This document shows positions 26,801 to 39,779 of a DNA stretch of 64,000 nt, piece after piece. The notes under the pieces are model-generated. The model was not told the origin of the DNA and ran no database searches. It worked only from the letters and a program-made list of their open reading frames with translations. The stretch covers positions 1 to 64,000 of the forward strand of contig JAQFVV010001082.1 in NCBI GenBank assembly GCA_028023455.1. Direction: 5' to 3'. The position numbers were made by a program, and so were the translations under genes. Numbering within the stretch: position 1 is the stretch's first letter; every line of letters starts with the position of its first letter. This DNA comes from Epiperipatus broadwayi (lineage: Eukaryota > Onychophora > Udeonychophora > Euonychophora > Peripatidae).

Positions 26801-28463
26801 CGTTTGTGTAAGAATAGTTTATTTGCTGGAATGTATAAAATTGTGTAACTTTAAAATTGAAAGTCCAAAATATCATAAAGAGAGAAAGAATCATATAATA
26901 CATTGTAAAATTAATTCGGAAATGAATATAAGATTTTTTGAAAAGAAATCTAAACCAAGTATTTAAAAGTGATAATAAAATTTGAATGAATTTTTTGTTA
27001 AAATAATATTTAGAAAATAAGTATTGCATATTTATTAAGAAAATAGTTCAATAAGGTATAATAAACATATACTTGTGCATGGTATGTTAATAGTTGTAAT
27101 TATATCATCCAAAGTAAGGCTTGAATGAGAATATTAGGATTAATAAACATCGGATAATGAACAATAAAAACCTAATACCGAATGTAGAACAATGTTTTGA
27201 CTTTGTAAGATTCCATACAACCAATATAAAACTAAAATTTGTTATTTAGTAGAATTTTACTACGAATTTAAATTTTGTAAAAATATAATTTTGGTAATAT
27301 TAGGGATGCAAAGTGTTTGTGATAAGCATATAAGAAATGCATTTTGTAACAAGCTAACCATAGTAATAAATCAAATAATAATACTGTATTTTCTTAAGCG
27401 TTTTAAAAATAAGATTTAACTAGGAAAAATAAATAGTATTTTGATTTCAATTTTATAAACTAGTAAACTAAGTTGAGATAGGAGAGTAAGGGATATCCAA
27501 TGTATATAGTGTAAAAATATTGTTAATTTATTTATGTTATTAATAAACTTTGTTTTAAATTTATTTTAAAGTTTTGTGTCCGCGTTGTTATTTCTCCACA
27601 TGGATGCATGAAATCACGATACATTTATAATTGAAACAGACATATAGGTTTTGCACAAAAGGTAAACATAAAAGTGTTATAATAATTTTTGAGAATTTAT
27701 TGGTATGTTAAAATAAAATATCATAATTTTATATTATTCATTGGTCATAAGTCAGTTGCCACAATATTACATTAAATTATATGCTAATGTTGCCACACGT
27801 ATTCTGTTATCAGATTATTAAATTACTACCACGTACGTATTTATTTATTTCATTTCAGGAAGAAATAAGATTATATTATATTATTATTGTTATTATTATT
27901 TTTATTATTGTTAGTTGCTGTGTAGTAGATTATAACATAAAATTCCCTTTTCATATTTTACTACTGGAATTTTAAATCAGTTAGAATATAATTTATGAAC
28001 CTGAGATTTTATTTTATTTTATTTTATTTTACTTCATTTTATTTAATTAAGCTAGATTCTTGTTATAAAGAAGATTAAGCTATGATTATTATTTTAATCG
28101 TAGTGAAGAGAGCTCGGAAAGTCGTAAGAATACTATGAGTTAGTTATTTGGTATAGTAAAAAGGGGGAATAGTGTTCTTATGCCATTGAGGTAGTATCGT
28201 GTGGATAATGTCTCAATGTAGTCTATCTCGTTCCCCGTATTGTCACTCCATGTCTCATGAAAATAGTAAATATTTGTTTAATTCATTTTAAAATTGAACC
28301 GTATTTGTATTTAAAAATTAGAGCTAGTAATCATTTTAATTAATGCTGAATATTTCATTTATTTATTTGTTAACTGAGCTAGAACCCGTAATATTCGTAA
28401 TAAACAATAATTTTTGGGGTGAGGATGCGCGGGGGGAGGTTAGAATATATATATATATATATA
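23865..28463. other. Mostly featureless AT-rich intron
   Basis: Apart from the doubtful frame at 24930-25313 I see nothing supportable. A purine/G-rich run (ggggtgaggatgcgcggggg, about 28417-28436) lies just before the LTR-like repeat at 28464 and could be a polypurine tract. A TTTTA microsatellite lies at about 28006-28031. Confidence 0.4.
24930..25313 (+). CDS. Unrecognised lysine-rich open frame (doubtful)
   Basis: A 127-codon frame that is strongly Lys/Ile/Asn-rich. No domain, signal peptide or membrane pattern is convincing. A further 40-codon basic frame follows near 25336. It could be a decayed transposon piece or a chance frame from A-rich DNA; I do not assign a function. Confidence 0.15.
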   Translation: MEILRKKIPKNIAKGKIFVKYLDTALFMLNQKLIIVTQRNIIWTLYGNLKEKLFAVRKNYDAQIYKATLKFFFILLYEKKKIKILYIIKNYVKVIMRKKMFVLFKGNITKYIVTRTLKERKIYRIII

Positions 28464-30281
28464 TGAGTTAATGCAAAATTCTGCTGAAATAAAATGCTTA
28501 TTTTATTAAAAGAAATAAAAATGTATTTTTCTTTTTAAATCATGTTAAAATATTTAGTATGATTTGATTTTGAGATAAGCCCACCAACATTTTCTAAAAG
28601 AATGTATATTTTTAATTAATTAGCTCATTCAAGGCAAATTAAAGATGGCCTTCTCTTTCTTTTTTAATTAATAAAATTCAAAGTTTAAAGAAAGAAATTT
28701 AGAGTAAAAAAGTAAGTTATTTTTAGAAAATGTTACCTTGAAACAAAGGAGCGTGGGGGCTTATCAAAATCTAAGATCATACAAACAATAGAAGGTGGCT
28801 TACAAAAAAGTTATAAATAGGATAATGAACAAAAGACTTGGCATTCAGATTTCCTTTTTAAGAAAGGCATTCAGATTTCTCTTTTGAAATTTCATTCAGA
28901 TTTCTCTTGGGAGAACTCTTGGCAGATTTTGGTTTTGCTTGTTGAGATTTTATTCCAAAAAGTTATACAACTGTCATCTTCAAAATCATGGAGAAGTTTG
29001 AACATGCCTAAGATAAAAGTCATATGAATTTGATGGATTCTATTATGCTTGGCTAGGCAAATAAATAGCTTTGCCTATCACCAAGGTTCCTAAATACCAT
29101 CCAAAATGCCGTAGTATCCACCTAATAGTGATCTGAACTCTGTGCCATATCTGTAGGACATTTTGTAAAAGCATGCTACTTATTTCCATTTTCCTTGTCC
29201 GGACAAATACCTATCGACGGTCGGATCAAGCCACGAACGCCGTAGAAAACATGAGCAAGGAACCAGGACGGTAATCATATCTCTCCTCCATTGAACTATT
29301 TACTTTCTACCCTTTTGTTCATACCTTTCTTAAGTGAATTATATTTTGAATTGTTTTATTTAATTATATTTCTAATGTAACCATTTTTTATTAGACTAGT
29401 CTTAGATATATATTGTGTGATCATCTATCTATATATTTAACCTTTTTTCCTTCACTATTCTTCATTACTAACATTTATAAATATTTTGTATTCCATTGCA
29501 ATGTAAGTCAAAGGTTAATTTTTCATTTAAATCTCTTTCCAATTTTTATTTATATTTGTAAAATTCCATACGAGTAAGTTTCCTTTGTTTGCCAACTTGA
29601 TCTCCTCGATAATGCCTCTTTTGTCCGCCATTAGCTTATTACGTATATCTTATTTAACTATATACATCTTAAATAATTTTTAAACTGTCTGTTTTTAGCA
29701 CAAAGCAGTTAGACAATGCTTTGTGAAAGATTTTTATTATTGTACTTTATCGAGGAGATTCGAGTTGACAATTTTATTAGAATTGGGAAGAAAAGATTTA
29801 GACCACAAAAATATTATATCGTGTAATCTGTTTTGATTGTTTAATTAGTTTTTCATTAATTCAGGGAAATAGCAGAGGCCATTAGAACATTACTAACATT
29901 TTAAAGTTGTTAATTAAATATATTATTTAATTAAAAAGCTTGAATTTTTCTAATTTTATTTTAATGCTTCATTTTGCTTTTCCAATGATCCAGGCATACA
30001 AAACACATATTTCATAATACTTTTATGCACATTTAACTATTTAGCTCCTTAGGTGTTTCTGTCCATGTTTCTCTCTGCTGATGCTAAGCTTTGGGTCAGT
30101 GAGAAAATAATTTATATGTGTCTCAGATAATGTGGTTGGTTTGTAGTTAGCCTCGAGAATAGGTGAACAGGGCAGAGGTCATAGTATTCTTGATTTAATA
30201 TCTCGCATATGATTGGCCTCGAGGTACTTTTGCCTAGTATTCAAACTGGGTTAAACCAACATACATTATCTGACTATCACA
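28464..30281 (+). repeat. LTR-like direct repeat, left copy
   Basis: Starts TGAGTTAATG and ends CACA. It recurs at 34344-36107 in the same orientation with high identity, apart from a ~28-bp tandem duplication near 28846 and a small extra segment near 29610 in this copy. Both copies start directly after a (TA)n tract. The TG…CA ends and the gag/integrase pieces between the copies suggest LTRs. No primer-binding site is found next to 30281. Confidence 0.6.
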
Positions 30282-30284
30282 ATT

Positions 30285-30690
30285 AAATTTTTTTTCCCGC
30301 ATTCTGTCGACCAATGTGGGTTGAATTTCTTTTTTTTTTTTGAAAGAATAGGAATAGGGTATTTGAAAATATAGGTAGATGTATAAAAAAATTTCCCCCC
30401 GCATTTTATCGACCAACTGGGCCGAATTTCATTTTTTTGAAAGAATAGGAATAGGAGTGTTGAAATAATAGATAATAGGTAAAAAATTTTCTCCGAGTTG
30501 TCTCCGTGGATGAACATCATTTTTTTAAAAAAAAAATTAGTAAGTTTGTTTTAGTCGAATATATTTATATAAAGATATGTATAATTTTTCCGAGTTTTGT
30601 TTTGTGAGACAAATTTCATTTTTTTTAAATTAATTAACAAGTTAAATGTGTCATAAGGTAAACATTTTGTTTCCGAGTTTAGTATATATA
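30285..30690. repeat. Degenerate ~100-bp tandem repeat
   Basis: Four to five units, each with a C/T-rich start (for example cccgcattctgtcgacc), a gaatttc-T-run block and gaaagaataggaatagg. The first two units are clear and later ones decay. They lie just inside the left LTR-like repeat. Confidence 0.6.
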
Positions 30691-31456
30691 TGAAATGAAT
30701 ATTTTACATTTAGAAAAGTTAACACTCCGTTAGTTGTTTTTTTGTGTGATTATAAAATGAGATTTTAGAGTTATAGCAATTTTTTTCCCCTAATTAGTAG
30801 TTTTGTCATGGCCCATCACCATATTGTTCTTTGTCATATAAAGTATATAGCTTTAATGCGGCAGAAGTGTCAAATACATACCCACCCTCCCTTTAATTAA
30901 GCTTTCGTACTTTATGTTATTTAGTATTGCTTAAATATGAGAAGTTTTGATGTAATAATGTTGTTCGATATATAGTGTATATTCGGTAGTGTTAATATTT
31001 TAGTAAAAAGTACAAATAGATAATAAAATGTTTTTCAGTTTGTATAAATTTTGTAAAGATCTAAATAGATAGCATTTTTTTTCCCGTTAATAGAAATTTT
31101 TTCTGAGATCTAAAGTTTGATAAGTTCGAATTAACACGTGTCAACGTTCTGTGTTAGCAAATATTTTTTTTCACTTTCTCTGCATTTCATTTCTTTATAT
31201 GAATAATTTTAATCATGCAAAAAAATTTTTTCACTTTTAAATATTTTGAAATTACGTTTCCGTGCAAACAATATATATAAAGTAAGTTTTGTTTCAATAA
31301 TAGCAAACTTAATTTTCAACTTTATAAAAAGTAAATGCATATGTTCGTTTTAATAAAGATATATATATAAGATATATTTTTGTTTAACATATATGTCAGC
31401 CACTGTTAGTTAAGATTTTTTTTCTCAATTTGGATTATGCTATTGAATCATTTATT

Positions 31457-31677
31457 GAGTAACCATTAGGTGAAGACCCCTTTGAGTAACCATTAGGTGA
31501 AGCCCTTGTTTTTTAGTGATCGTTTTTGGTGAAGACCCCCTTAGTAACCATTTAGGTGAAGACCCCTTACACTTTAGAGTTTAGGAGTGCTGAGTAGCCT
31601 GAAATAATAGGTCTATGTCTGCAATCATTGCTTCCTTGTCATAGTTGCGACCTGCGTTTACTAGCCTGAAATAATAG
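31457..31677. repeat. Minisatellite followed by a second short duplication
   Basis: Four copies of a ~27-base unit (gtaaccattaggtgaagacc core) lie at 31457-31570. A duplicated block tagcctgaaataatag follows at 31595 and 31662. The function is unknown; similar minisatellites occur in long LTRs or leader regions. Confidence 0.75.
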
Positions 31678-32355
31678 GAGTATGCGGTCTGCAATATGAC
31701 GAATCGTTCTAATAAAATCATGTACATGATAATGAAAAAATATTTATGTAGGTATATCTGTTTTTATATTTATATGTAGTTATATATATATGCTTATTTA
31801 ATGGTGTACATATTCATATATATGGGTGTGTATAGTATACACTTCGTTATAGTTCGGTAAAACCCATTTTTATATAAGTGTTTTTTAACAGTTTTTGATC
31901 TCAATGTGTGATTCTGTAAAATTGCTTGATGATTGTTAATCTATTTCAGATTGTGACCAAAATGGTAGTTGGTTTCGATCCCAGGTTCATAATTCGGAGC
32001 GGCAGTTATCATAGGATTTTAATTTTACTTTTGTTTTTAATTTTTTTTTTTTTGTATATTTTGTTTTGTTAATCGTACTTTAGGCTGTTTGAATTTATTT
32101 TTTTGGTGTCTTGACCCAAACGGTAGCATGGTTTCAAATCCAGGTCAGACATGTTACTTTACTTAGTTGTTATACGTCTTAGACTTAATTAATATTGTCA
32201 TTTAAAATAGCATTTACTTATTCATGCAGAGATTTTTTTTAAAAGTGAAAGTCAAAATAAATTTTAATTGCATTAAACGTTATAATCCTTATCAATGTGT
32301 GCGTGGATCATTATCCATTAATATGTATATTTGATATGGCCATTGTCTTGTCAAC

Positions 32356-32373
32356 TGGCGCCCTTATCAAATA
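32356..32373 (+). promoter_or_regulatory. Possible retroelement primer-binding site
   Basis: The sequence TGGCGCCCTTATCAAAT follows CA-AC, the usual layout of an LTR end, two-base gap and tRNA primer-binding site (TGGCGCC). The gag-like frame begins about 700 bases downstream. No matching second LTR was found for the sequence upstream, so the element may be partial. Confidence 0.35.
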
Positions 32374-33068
32374 AATTTGTCGGCAAGTCCAACCTCTCAT
32401 ATCAGATTACAAATAAACAAACCATTGGAAGTAGATGATCAAGATAACAATGTATGCTTAGTGAGCCAAAATCATTTTAAACATGACATGTATATTTTTG
32501 CTCACATATTCCTTAATATAAATACTTGTATATTAATGTAAATGTATTTTTTAGTTGTTTCAGGTTTCAGAGAAAGCCAGGTCAAGTTGTAAGTGGATTA
32601 TTTTAATTATATTAACAGCAGTGACATTTTAATGAAATATAGAAATAAAGTAAAGTGAGGAGAATAATATGTAATATAAATAAATATTAAAAACAGACAT
32701 GGTAGGATTTTATATTTTGTTTCATGTACAAACAGATACATATAGGCATAGGTTTAAGATAGGACATCGTGAGGTAGGCAAAGTTAATTTCTGAAAACAT
32801 ATAAATAAAACAAATAGTTGGAACTTAGAATACTGACATAGTTTAGAAAGAACTAAATTTTTTTTATATACAGAAGGATATATATAGCTCCTAGATACAT
32901 GTGATAAAATATACGTATCTACATTGTTTATAAAAAGACTAAAATACGTTTTACAAAGAAGGTGGGATTTTTATATAACAAAATAACCAATATTAGGCAA
33001 AAACGGAGGAACAGAAGAGAGGCGAAGTTTATAGGTCAATATGTACTCATAGTGATCAAAAATACAAT

Positions 33069-33356
33069 TTGGAAGATCTCATCAAAGAAATGAGAGACGA
33101 AAATGAAATGATGATAAACATGTTCCAAGAATTCATGAATATTACATTGCAAAGATTGAACCGTTTGGAGGCACTTATGGAATTCCATCAAGCACAGAGT
33201 ATTGTAACAGAAGCATCACCAGAAGATGATACTCAAAATCAAGATGACACTGATATGAAATCTTTGAGTGATTATGAAACAGGCAAAACCACTCATCAGT
33301 CAGATTTCTCTGGACAAATGAATGAGGATAGTAAAAAACAGATGGTCAACAGCTGT
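33069..33356 (+). pseudogene. Gag N-terminal remnant
   Basis: A 96-codon frame with an acidic coiled-coil-like start (about residues 1-42), followed by a low-complexity Asp/Ser/Gln-rich part. In other frames downstream (33420-33520) a FREEPGGNPRHHLDSLKI stretch looks like the start of a Gag capsid. This pattern is common in Ty3/gypsy Gag proteins. It is cut short by a stop and frameshifts. Confidence 0.4.
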
Positions 33357-33574
33357 TGAACCAAATCCAGGCACAACAAGGCAGTGAAATCTTTACTGCG
33401 ACAGTAATCAATACTATAACTCCTGTGGCAAAGATTAGCAACATAAAATGTTTTAGAGAAGAACCGGGTGGGAACCCTAGACACCACCTTGATAGCTTGA
33501 AAATCTGTCTCCAAGTCTAGAACATGACTGAGCAAAAAAAGAAGGCAAGGGAAAAATTAAGACGTTCGGCTCGG

Positions 33575-33835
33575 CATTGCAAGAATTGAAACCGGCAATA
33601 TAAATTCAGAAAAGAAAACCAAGCATGGCTAAGAGACCTTAGGCCAAGTAGTAAAGCGTGGAGGAAAGTTAAAAAGTTTTTTCCGATATATAAAGGCCCT
33701 CACATGTTAAAAAAGTGTGGAATAAGTGTTTTGTTTTGGAAAAATAATCTCAGCCTAAAAGAGAGTATAATATTAGAAACAGAAACTTAAAACCTTATGT
33801 ACCACCGGAACCTGGAAAATTTAGAAAGTAAAAAA
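33575..33835 (+). pseudogene. Integrase C-terminal remnant
   Basis: Broken frames read LRPSSKAWRKVKKFFPIYKG and, further on, NLKPYVPPEPGKF, matching the end of gypsy-type integrases (rKf…YkGP…rLKPYVP). It follows directly after the Gag piece, so protease, reverse transcriptase and RNase H have been deleted. Confidence 0.6.
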
Positions 33836-34070
33836 TAAATATAACTTGTTAGACTAAAAACAACATGGACTCGATTTAAGATACAGGAGATTGAATTATG
33901 GATAAACCATTACTTATATAGTAAAAGAAAGAAAGACTTAGTCAGTAACAAATTAAATATTACAGCAAATAAAGAGTAGGCTTGAACTCACCTGGCACAA
34001 AATTTTTACGTCTGACCTAAAGCAACAGCATTTTTTTAACATTTTTTTTTGTTCACTAAATATTGGGAAA

Positions 34071-34264
34071 TGAAGCAATGGATCTGAAGTCCAACCCATG
34101 CTTCACAGCCTCCTATAAACTTAATTAGTATTGTAGGCCTGAATTAAGTTTATAGTCCAATATCAGCAGGGTTTTGCATTTAAATATTTTGTTTTAAATA
34201 AATTCCATTCTAAGATTAGATTTCTGTTAATAAAAATTGCTTGTATAACCTATTAGTCAAACAT
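34071..34264 (+). repeat. ~195-bp repeat, copy 2
   Basis: Near-identical to 23633-23824, with the same internal hairpin. It ends in a (TA)n tract that leads into the right LTR-like repeat. Confidence 0.8.
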
Positions 34265-34276
34265 ATATATACATTA

Positions 34277-34279
34277 AGC

Positions 34280-34321
<42 letters not shown>

Positions 34322-34324
34322 GCT
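34277..34324. repeat. Perfect 48-bp AGCG(TA)nCGCT palindrome
   Basis: AGCG, 20 TA units and CGCT form a perfect palindrome inside a longer TA tract. Such sequences readily extrude cruciforms. Confidence 0.9.
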
Positions 34325-34343
34325 ATATATATATATATATATA

Positions 34344-36107
34344 TGAGTTAATGCAAAATTCTGCTGAAATAAAATGCTTATTTTATTAAAAGAAATAAGA
34401 ATGTATTTTTCTTTTTAAATCTTGTTAAAATATTTAGTATGATTTGATTTTGAGATAAGCCCACCAACATTTTCTAAAAGAATGTATATTTTTAATTAAT
34501 TAGCCTATTCAAGGCAAATTAAAGATGGCCTTCTCTTTCTTTTTTAATTAATAAAATTCAAAGTTTAAAGAAAGAAATTTAGAGTAAAAAAGTAAGTTAT
34601 TTTTAGAAAATGTTACCTTGAAACAAAGGAGCGTGGGGGCTTATCAAGATCTAAAATCATACAAACAATAGAAGGTAGCTTACAAAAAAAGTTATAAATG
34701 AGAGAGTGAACAAAAGACTTGGCATTCAGATTTCCCTTTTGAAATTTCATTCAGATTTCTCTTGGGAGAACTCTTGGCAGATTTTGCTTTTGCTTGTTGA
34801 GATTTTATTCCAAAGAGTTATACAACTGTCATCTTCAAAATCATGGAGAAGTTTGAATATGCCCAAGCTAAAAGTCATATGAATTTGATGGATTCTACTA
34901 TGCTTGGCTAGGCAAATAAATAGCTTTGCCTATCGCCAAGGTTCCTAAATACCATCCAAAATGCTGTAGTATCCACCTAATAGTCAACTGAACTCTATGC
35001 CATGTCTGTAGGACATTTCGTAAAAGCATGCTACTTATTTCCATTTTCCTTGTCCAGACAAATACCTATCGATGTTCAGATCGAGCCACAAACACCATAG
35101 GAAACATGACCAAGGAACCAGGATGGTAATCATATCTCTCCTCCATTGAACTATTTACTTTCTACCTTTTTGTTCATACCTTTCTTAATTGAATTATATT
35201 TTGAATTGTTTTATTTAATTATATTTGTAATGTAACCATTTTTTTATTAGACTAGTCTTAGATATATATTCTGTGATCATCTATCTATATATTTAACCTT
35301 TTTTCCTTCGCTATTCTTCATTACTAACATTTATAAATATTTCATATTCCATTGCGGTGTAAGTCAAAGGTTAATTTTTCATTTAAATCTCTTTCCAATT
35401 TTCATTTATATTTGTAAAATTCCATACGAGTAAGTTTTCTTTGTTTGCCAACTTGATCTCCTCGAATTACATATATCTGATTTATCTATATACATCTTAA
35501 ATAATTTTTAAACTGTCTGTTTTTAGCACAAAGCAGTTAGACAATGCTTTGCAAAAGATTTTTATTATTGTACTTTATCGAGGAGATTCGAGTTGACAAT
35601 TTTATTAGAATTGGGAAGAAAAGATTTAGACTGCAAAAATATTATATCATGTAATCTGTTTTGATTGTCTAATTAGTTTTTCATTAATTCAGGGGAATAG
35701 CGGAGGCCGTTAGAACATTACTAACATTTTAAAGTTGTTAATTAAATATATTATTTAACTAAAAAGCTTGAGTTTTTCTAATTTTATTTTAATGCTTCAT
35801 TTTGCTTTTCCAATGATCCAGGCACACAAAATACATATTTCATAATACTTTTATGCACATTTAACTATTTAGCTCCTTAGGTATTCCTGTCTGTTTCTCT
35901 CCACTGATGCTAAGCTTTGGATTGGTGAGAAAATAATTTATGCGTGTCTCAGATAATGTGGTTGGTTCGTAGTTAGCCTCGAGAATAGGCGAACAGGGCA
36001 GAGGTCATAGTATTCTTGATTTAATATTTCACGTATGGGTGGCCTCGAGGTACTTTCACCTAGTATTCGAACTGGGTTAAACCAACATACATCATCTGAC
36101 TGTCACA
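34344..36107 (+). repeat. LTR-like direct repeat, right copy
   Basis: Same-orientation copy of 28464-30281, from TGAGTTAATG to TGTCACA. It lacks the ~28-bp duplication and part of the segment near 29610. No polypurine tract precedes it; a (TA)n tract does instead. It could be the 3' LTR of the element with Gag and integrase pieces at 33069-33835, or an independent solo LTR. Confidence 0.6.
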
Positions 36108-36304
36108 CTATATAATTTGATATACGAGCATTAAAATGTACCAATTAAAGGTATTTGATATTTTGTCTTAAATATAATTTATTTTATTTATTTATTCTAT
36201 CTTTCAACACCATTTATTTTCTTTCTTTATTATATGTAAATAAATCAATTATTTTATATAGTGCGAAGTTTTATAAACTGTAATAGCTAAACAGCATTAA
36301 GCTG

Positions 36305-36441
36305 TTGCACATGCGCTTTGCAGATTTTAACTATAAATGACTGAATACAAACACTTCAAACACATGATAAAGACTTTATCATGTGTTTGAAGTGTTTGTA
36401 TTCAGTCATTTATAGTTAAAATCTGCAAAGCGCATGTGCAA
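36305..36441. repeat. Perfect 137-bp palindrome (68-bp arms, 1-base centre)
   Basis: The arm 36305-36372 is the exact reverse complement of 36374-36441, with one unpaired A at 36373. I checked the 68 pairs by hand and saw no mismatch. It has no coding content. Possible origins are a very recent foldback event, a hairpin transposon, or an assembly artefact. Confidence 0.9.
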
Positions 36442-37984
36442 TTTCTTTATTATAAAAATTAACTGAAAATGTTTAGACTTATTTAATAATAAGAAAATCT
36501 AGATACTAACCAAATTAATGGAATATATGTTATCTTTCCAAAAGAATAGGATACATTTAAATAATAATACTCCATTTAACAATAATATTGATATGAACAC
36601 ATAATTTAAATGTGTATTCCTCTACATTAATCCTGTTTTCTAATAACAAATAAATATTTTTCATCCAATATTTTTAAAAATATTTTCATTATATTTTAAT
36701 TTGTAGTTCTAATTTCTTAACGACTTTTAATCTTGTATATAAAATTCTCTAAACATTTTGATCCCACTTTTCTTCCCATATTTTTTCTTATTTAAAATCT
36801 TTATATTTAAATAATAAAGTTTTCTCCGCTCTGATTCCTAGTCTGTTCTTAGCTATATTATTCCAAGATTTGATGCTGACATTTGAGTCCATGAATAATA
36901 ATAATTATACTCTAAATACATTACATATGTGTTATATATGCATATATCTGTGGCACACATCCATATCAAATTTATTACACTACATGATTAAAAATATCAA
37001 AAATAAATTATATAGTTGCGAAAAACACTATTCAATAATAAGTAGAAAGATGAAACATTGATGTATTTTTTTTTCTCAAAACTATGAATAAATAAGTGTT
37101 CAAAAATATGTGTTTCAGCTTGCTTTTTTAAGAAAGAAAAAAACAGTTGATATTAAAAACCGTTTCATTAAAATAGTTTGAAATATATTTCATAAAAATT
37201 TATTAGTTTTATTGTTGTGTTTTATTTAATACAACAGTAGTGTCAAAGCAAAGTGATTTATAATTAAGAATTAAGGTTATTAATTGTAAGTTGTAATTTC
37301 TTCTCTTATAATCATTTTTTTTCAATCTATAACAAATTCATTAATTGTAAAGTTGAATAATCAATAGCTATTTTATGGTAGTGCACATATATCTATATCT
37401 CCAAACGAATTTAGATTATAATTTTTATCAATGAGTTTTCTTTTAATTAATTGATAGTATGTTTAAAGATTTTAGTATTCCCATTTCAAGTATTGATCAT
37501 TATACAAAATATTGTTTCTACTGTCAGTGAATTTTATTGTGAGATACTTCCACCTACAAGTACAGATAATGTATTTTACTTTTATTAATGATCTAATAAA
37601 TTTATGAATTACATTATATATCCTATAGACACTGTTTCACTTTCGCAAAAATGACATCGTAAGAGGTGCTTTAGATAATGTATGTTTAAACATTATTGTG
37701 ACTGATTGGGTTATCATTAAAAAAAGATAAAGGGTGACTCGGGAGTAGGTTTATTTTTTCCCCCACCATTACTTCCTTTTTTTGTTATTTTTAAGCAACT
37801 TTACTTGATCTACATTGTAATGAAAACAGTTTTTTTTTCAATATATTGATTAAAACTAACATTTCTTTTTAATTTAAATATAATAGAAAAAATTCTTGAA
37901 AATGTCTGCATCAGATATATCAAACATGCTGTCCATGGGTTGCATATGGCTTACCAACAAAAAATATGTGGCCTGTCATGATTA
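36442..37984. other. No gene found
   Basis: AT-rich intron with no supported coding region or element. Confidence 0.4.
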
Positions 37985-38815
37985 GTAACCATAATGGTCA
38001 TATATATTTGGACAATCCTGGATTTTTGGAATTATAGTTATACATACATAAATGAGTAAAGTAAATGATACTTGTGCTATTCTGTCTGCCAAGTTTGACA
38101 GATGACTTTTTAAAATATACAGTTTCAGGGGTATGCAGTAAATGTTAAAAGATAAAATGGTTGATAAGCAGAGGTCTTATTTAATGGTCATATATATTTT
38201 GACAATCCTGGATTTTTGGAATTATAGTTATTTAGTCATAAGTACAGGAGGGATCGGAGTGACTTATGGCCAGCATGGGTAGGATGAAACGGTTGGCACT
38301 AAATTGGGCTCTGAGCATTCCGTTCATCAGAATTTCAATGAAATGGACAGTTGAAGAGTAGTGGGGTGGAATGGTTTGAAGTCTGTCCATTAATTTATGA
38401 ATATTGGCTGTCTTAATACAAAACTGAGCATTGATTGTATATATGTGTGGAGAAGATAATCTGGACCAACTGATGAATGTGGTTTAGCACAATACATATA
38501 TTGATGATTATTTATCTTTTTGACATGTATGTGATCAAGTATATCAGCAGTATGAGATAACATGGATAGTTCAGGTTCATGTGAAAGTCTAAGTTCAAAC
38601 CCCCTAGTTATTACATATAGGAGTTCAAGTATAAAAAAGCCTGTACAATAAAAAAAATTCATATTATAAATGAATAAAGTAAATGATAGTTGTGCTATTC
38701 TGTCTGCCAAGTTAGACAGATGATTTTTTTTAAATATACAGTTTCAGGGGCACTCAATAAATGTTAGAAGATAAAATGATTGATAATCAGAGGTCTTATT
38801 TAATATTTACATATT
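37985..38815. mobile_element. Repeat pair interrupted by a copy of the 18-kb repeat family
   Basis: The block with tgtgctattctgtctgccaa and ttcagggg occurs at about 38050-38190 and again at about 38660-38810. A 57-base stretch (aatggtcatatatatttgga and following bases) also repeats at 37992 and 38183. Between them, 38235-38660 is a plus-strand copy of the family seen at 17960-19735, including its hairpin core. Confidence 0.6.
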
Positions 38816-39779
38816 TTTATTATTGTTATTTTAAAAAAGAAAAATGTCTGCAAAAATTAATTACTGTGTAATAATTTTAATTTTTTTTTTTTTTTTTGTA
38901 TTAAGTGAACTTGTTAATGTAAAAAGAATAAATATATAAAAAATGTCATATCACATTCGGGAGGGCAGAATCTTGTACTTTTTCATCATTTTACCAAAAT
39001 CCCAGTGATAAAAATAAAGACGCTTAATGTAAACAAGCTATGACATTGTTGATGTGTGTGTGTGTGTTGGCATTAAGCGTTATATTATAAATAAATTTTA
39101 AAAAAATGAAGTAAAGCTTCTGAATGGAATTCATAATAGATTTATTATTTTTTTAAACTTAATTACTATCCCATATCTGATAAAATAAAATGTTAAAAGA
39201 AATACTTTATGATTCCGAAAAAAATACTGCCAAGCTTGGTAGATAGGATAAAACACAAGCACCAAGTAAATACACTTCAAACATTTTCGTTTTTACTAAA
39301 TGTTGTAGTAAACGTTTTAATGTCTACACAATGTGTCCACAAAATTTATTCAGTGTTATATTGCAGAATGTGTTAACCATATGGAGTACGTTATTGTTTA
39401 CATATGCGCAGCACTTCCAAAATTTAGATAAAGCTGGTAATACCTACATCACTCTGGCAGTTTAACTGGGTTCTGAATGTGAACCAAAGCATACCGATAG
39501 TATTTTTTTGAAGTTATTAAAAATTCATAATAATATCATAGCCCTCTACTAGTATGAATAAAAAATGATGTACTAAATAAAAAGATCGCAATTTTCAAAA
39601 AAATGGGAATTACAATATTTTTTATTGAAGAAAAAAATAAAATTTTGTCTATTAAATAGAAACTTCATTGTGGTTTGCAAAGAATATAATCTCAATAGAC
39701 ATTACGATACAAATTATTAAGAACACTATGGCAATTATGTAGGGAAATTTTGAGAAGATATAATGTCAGAATTAACGTG

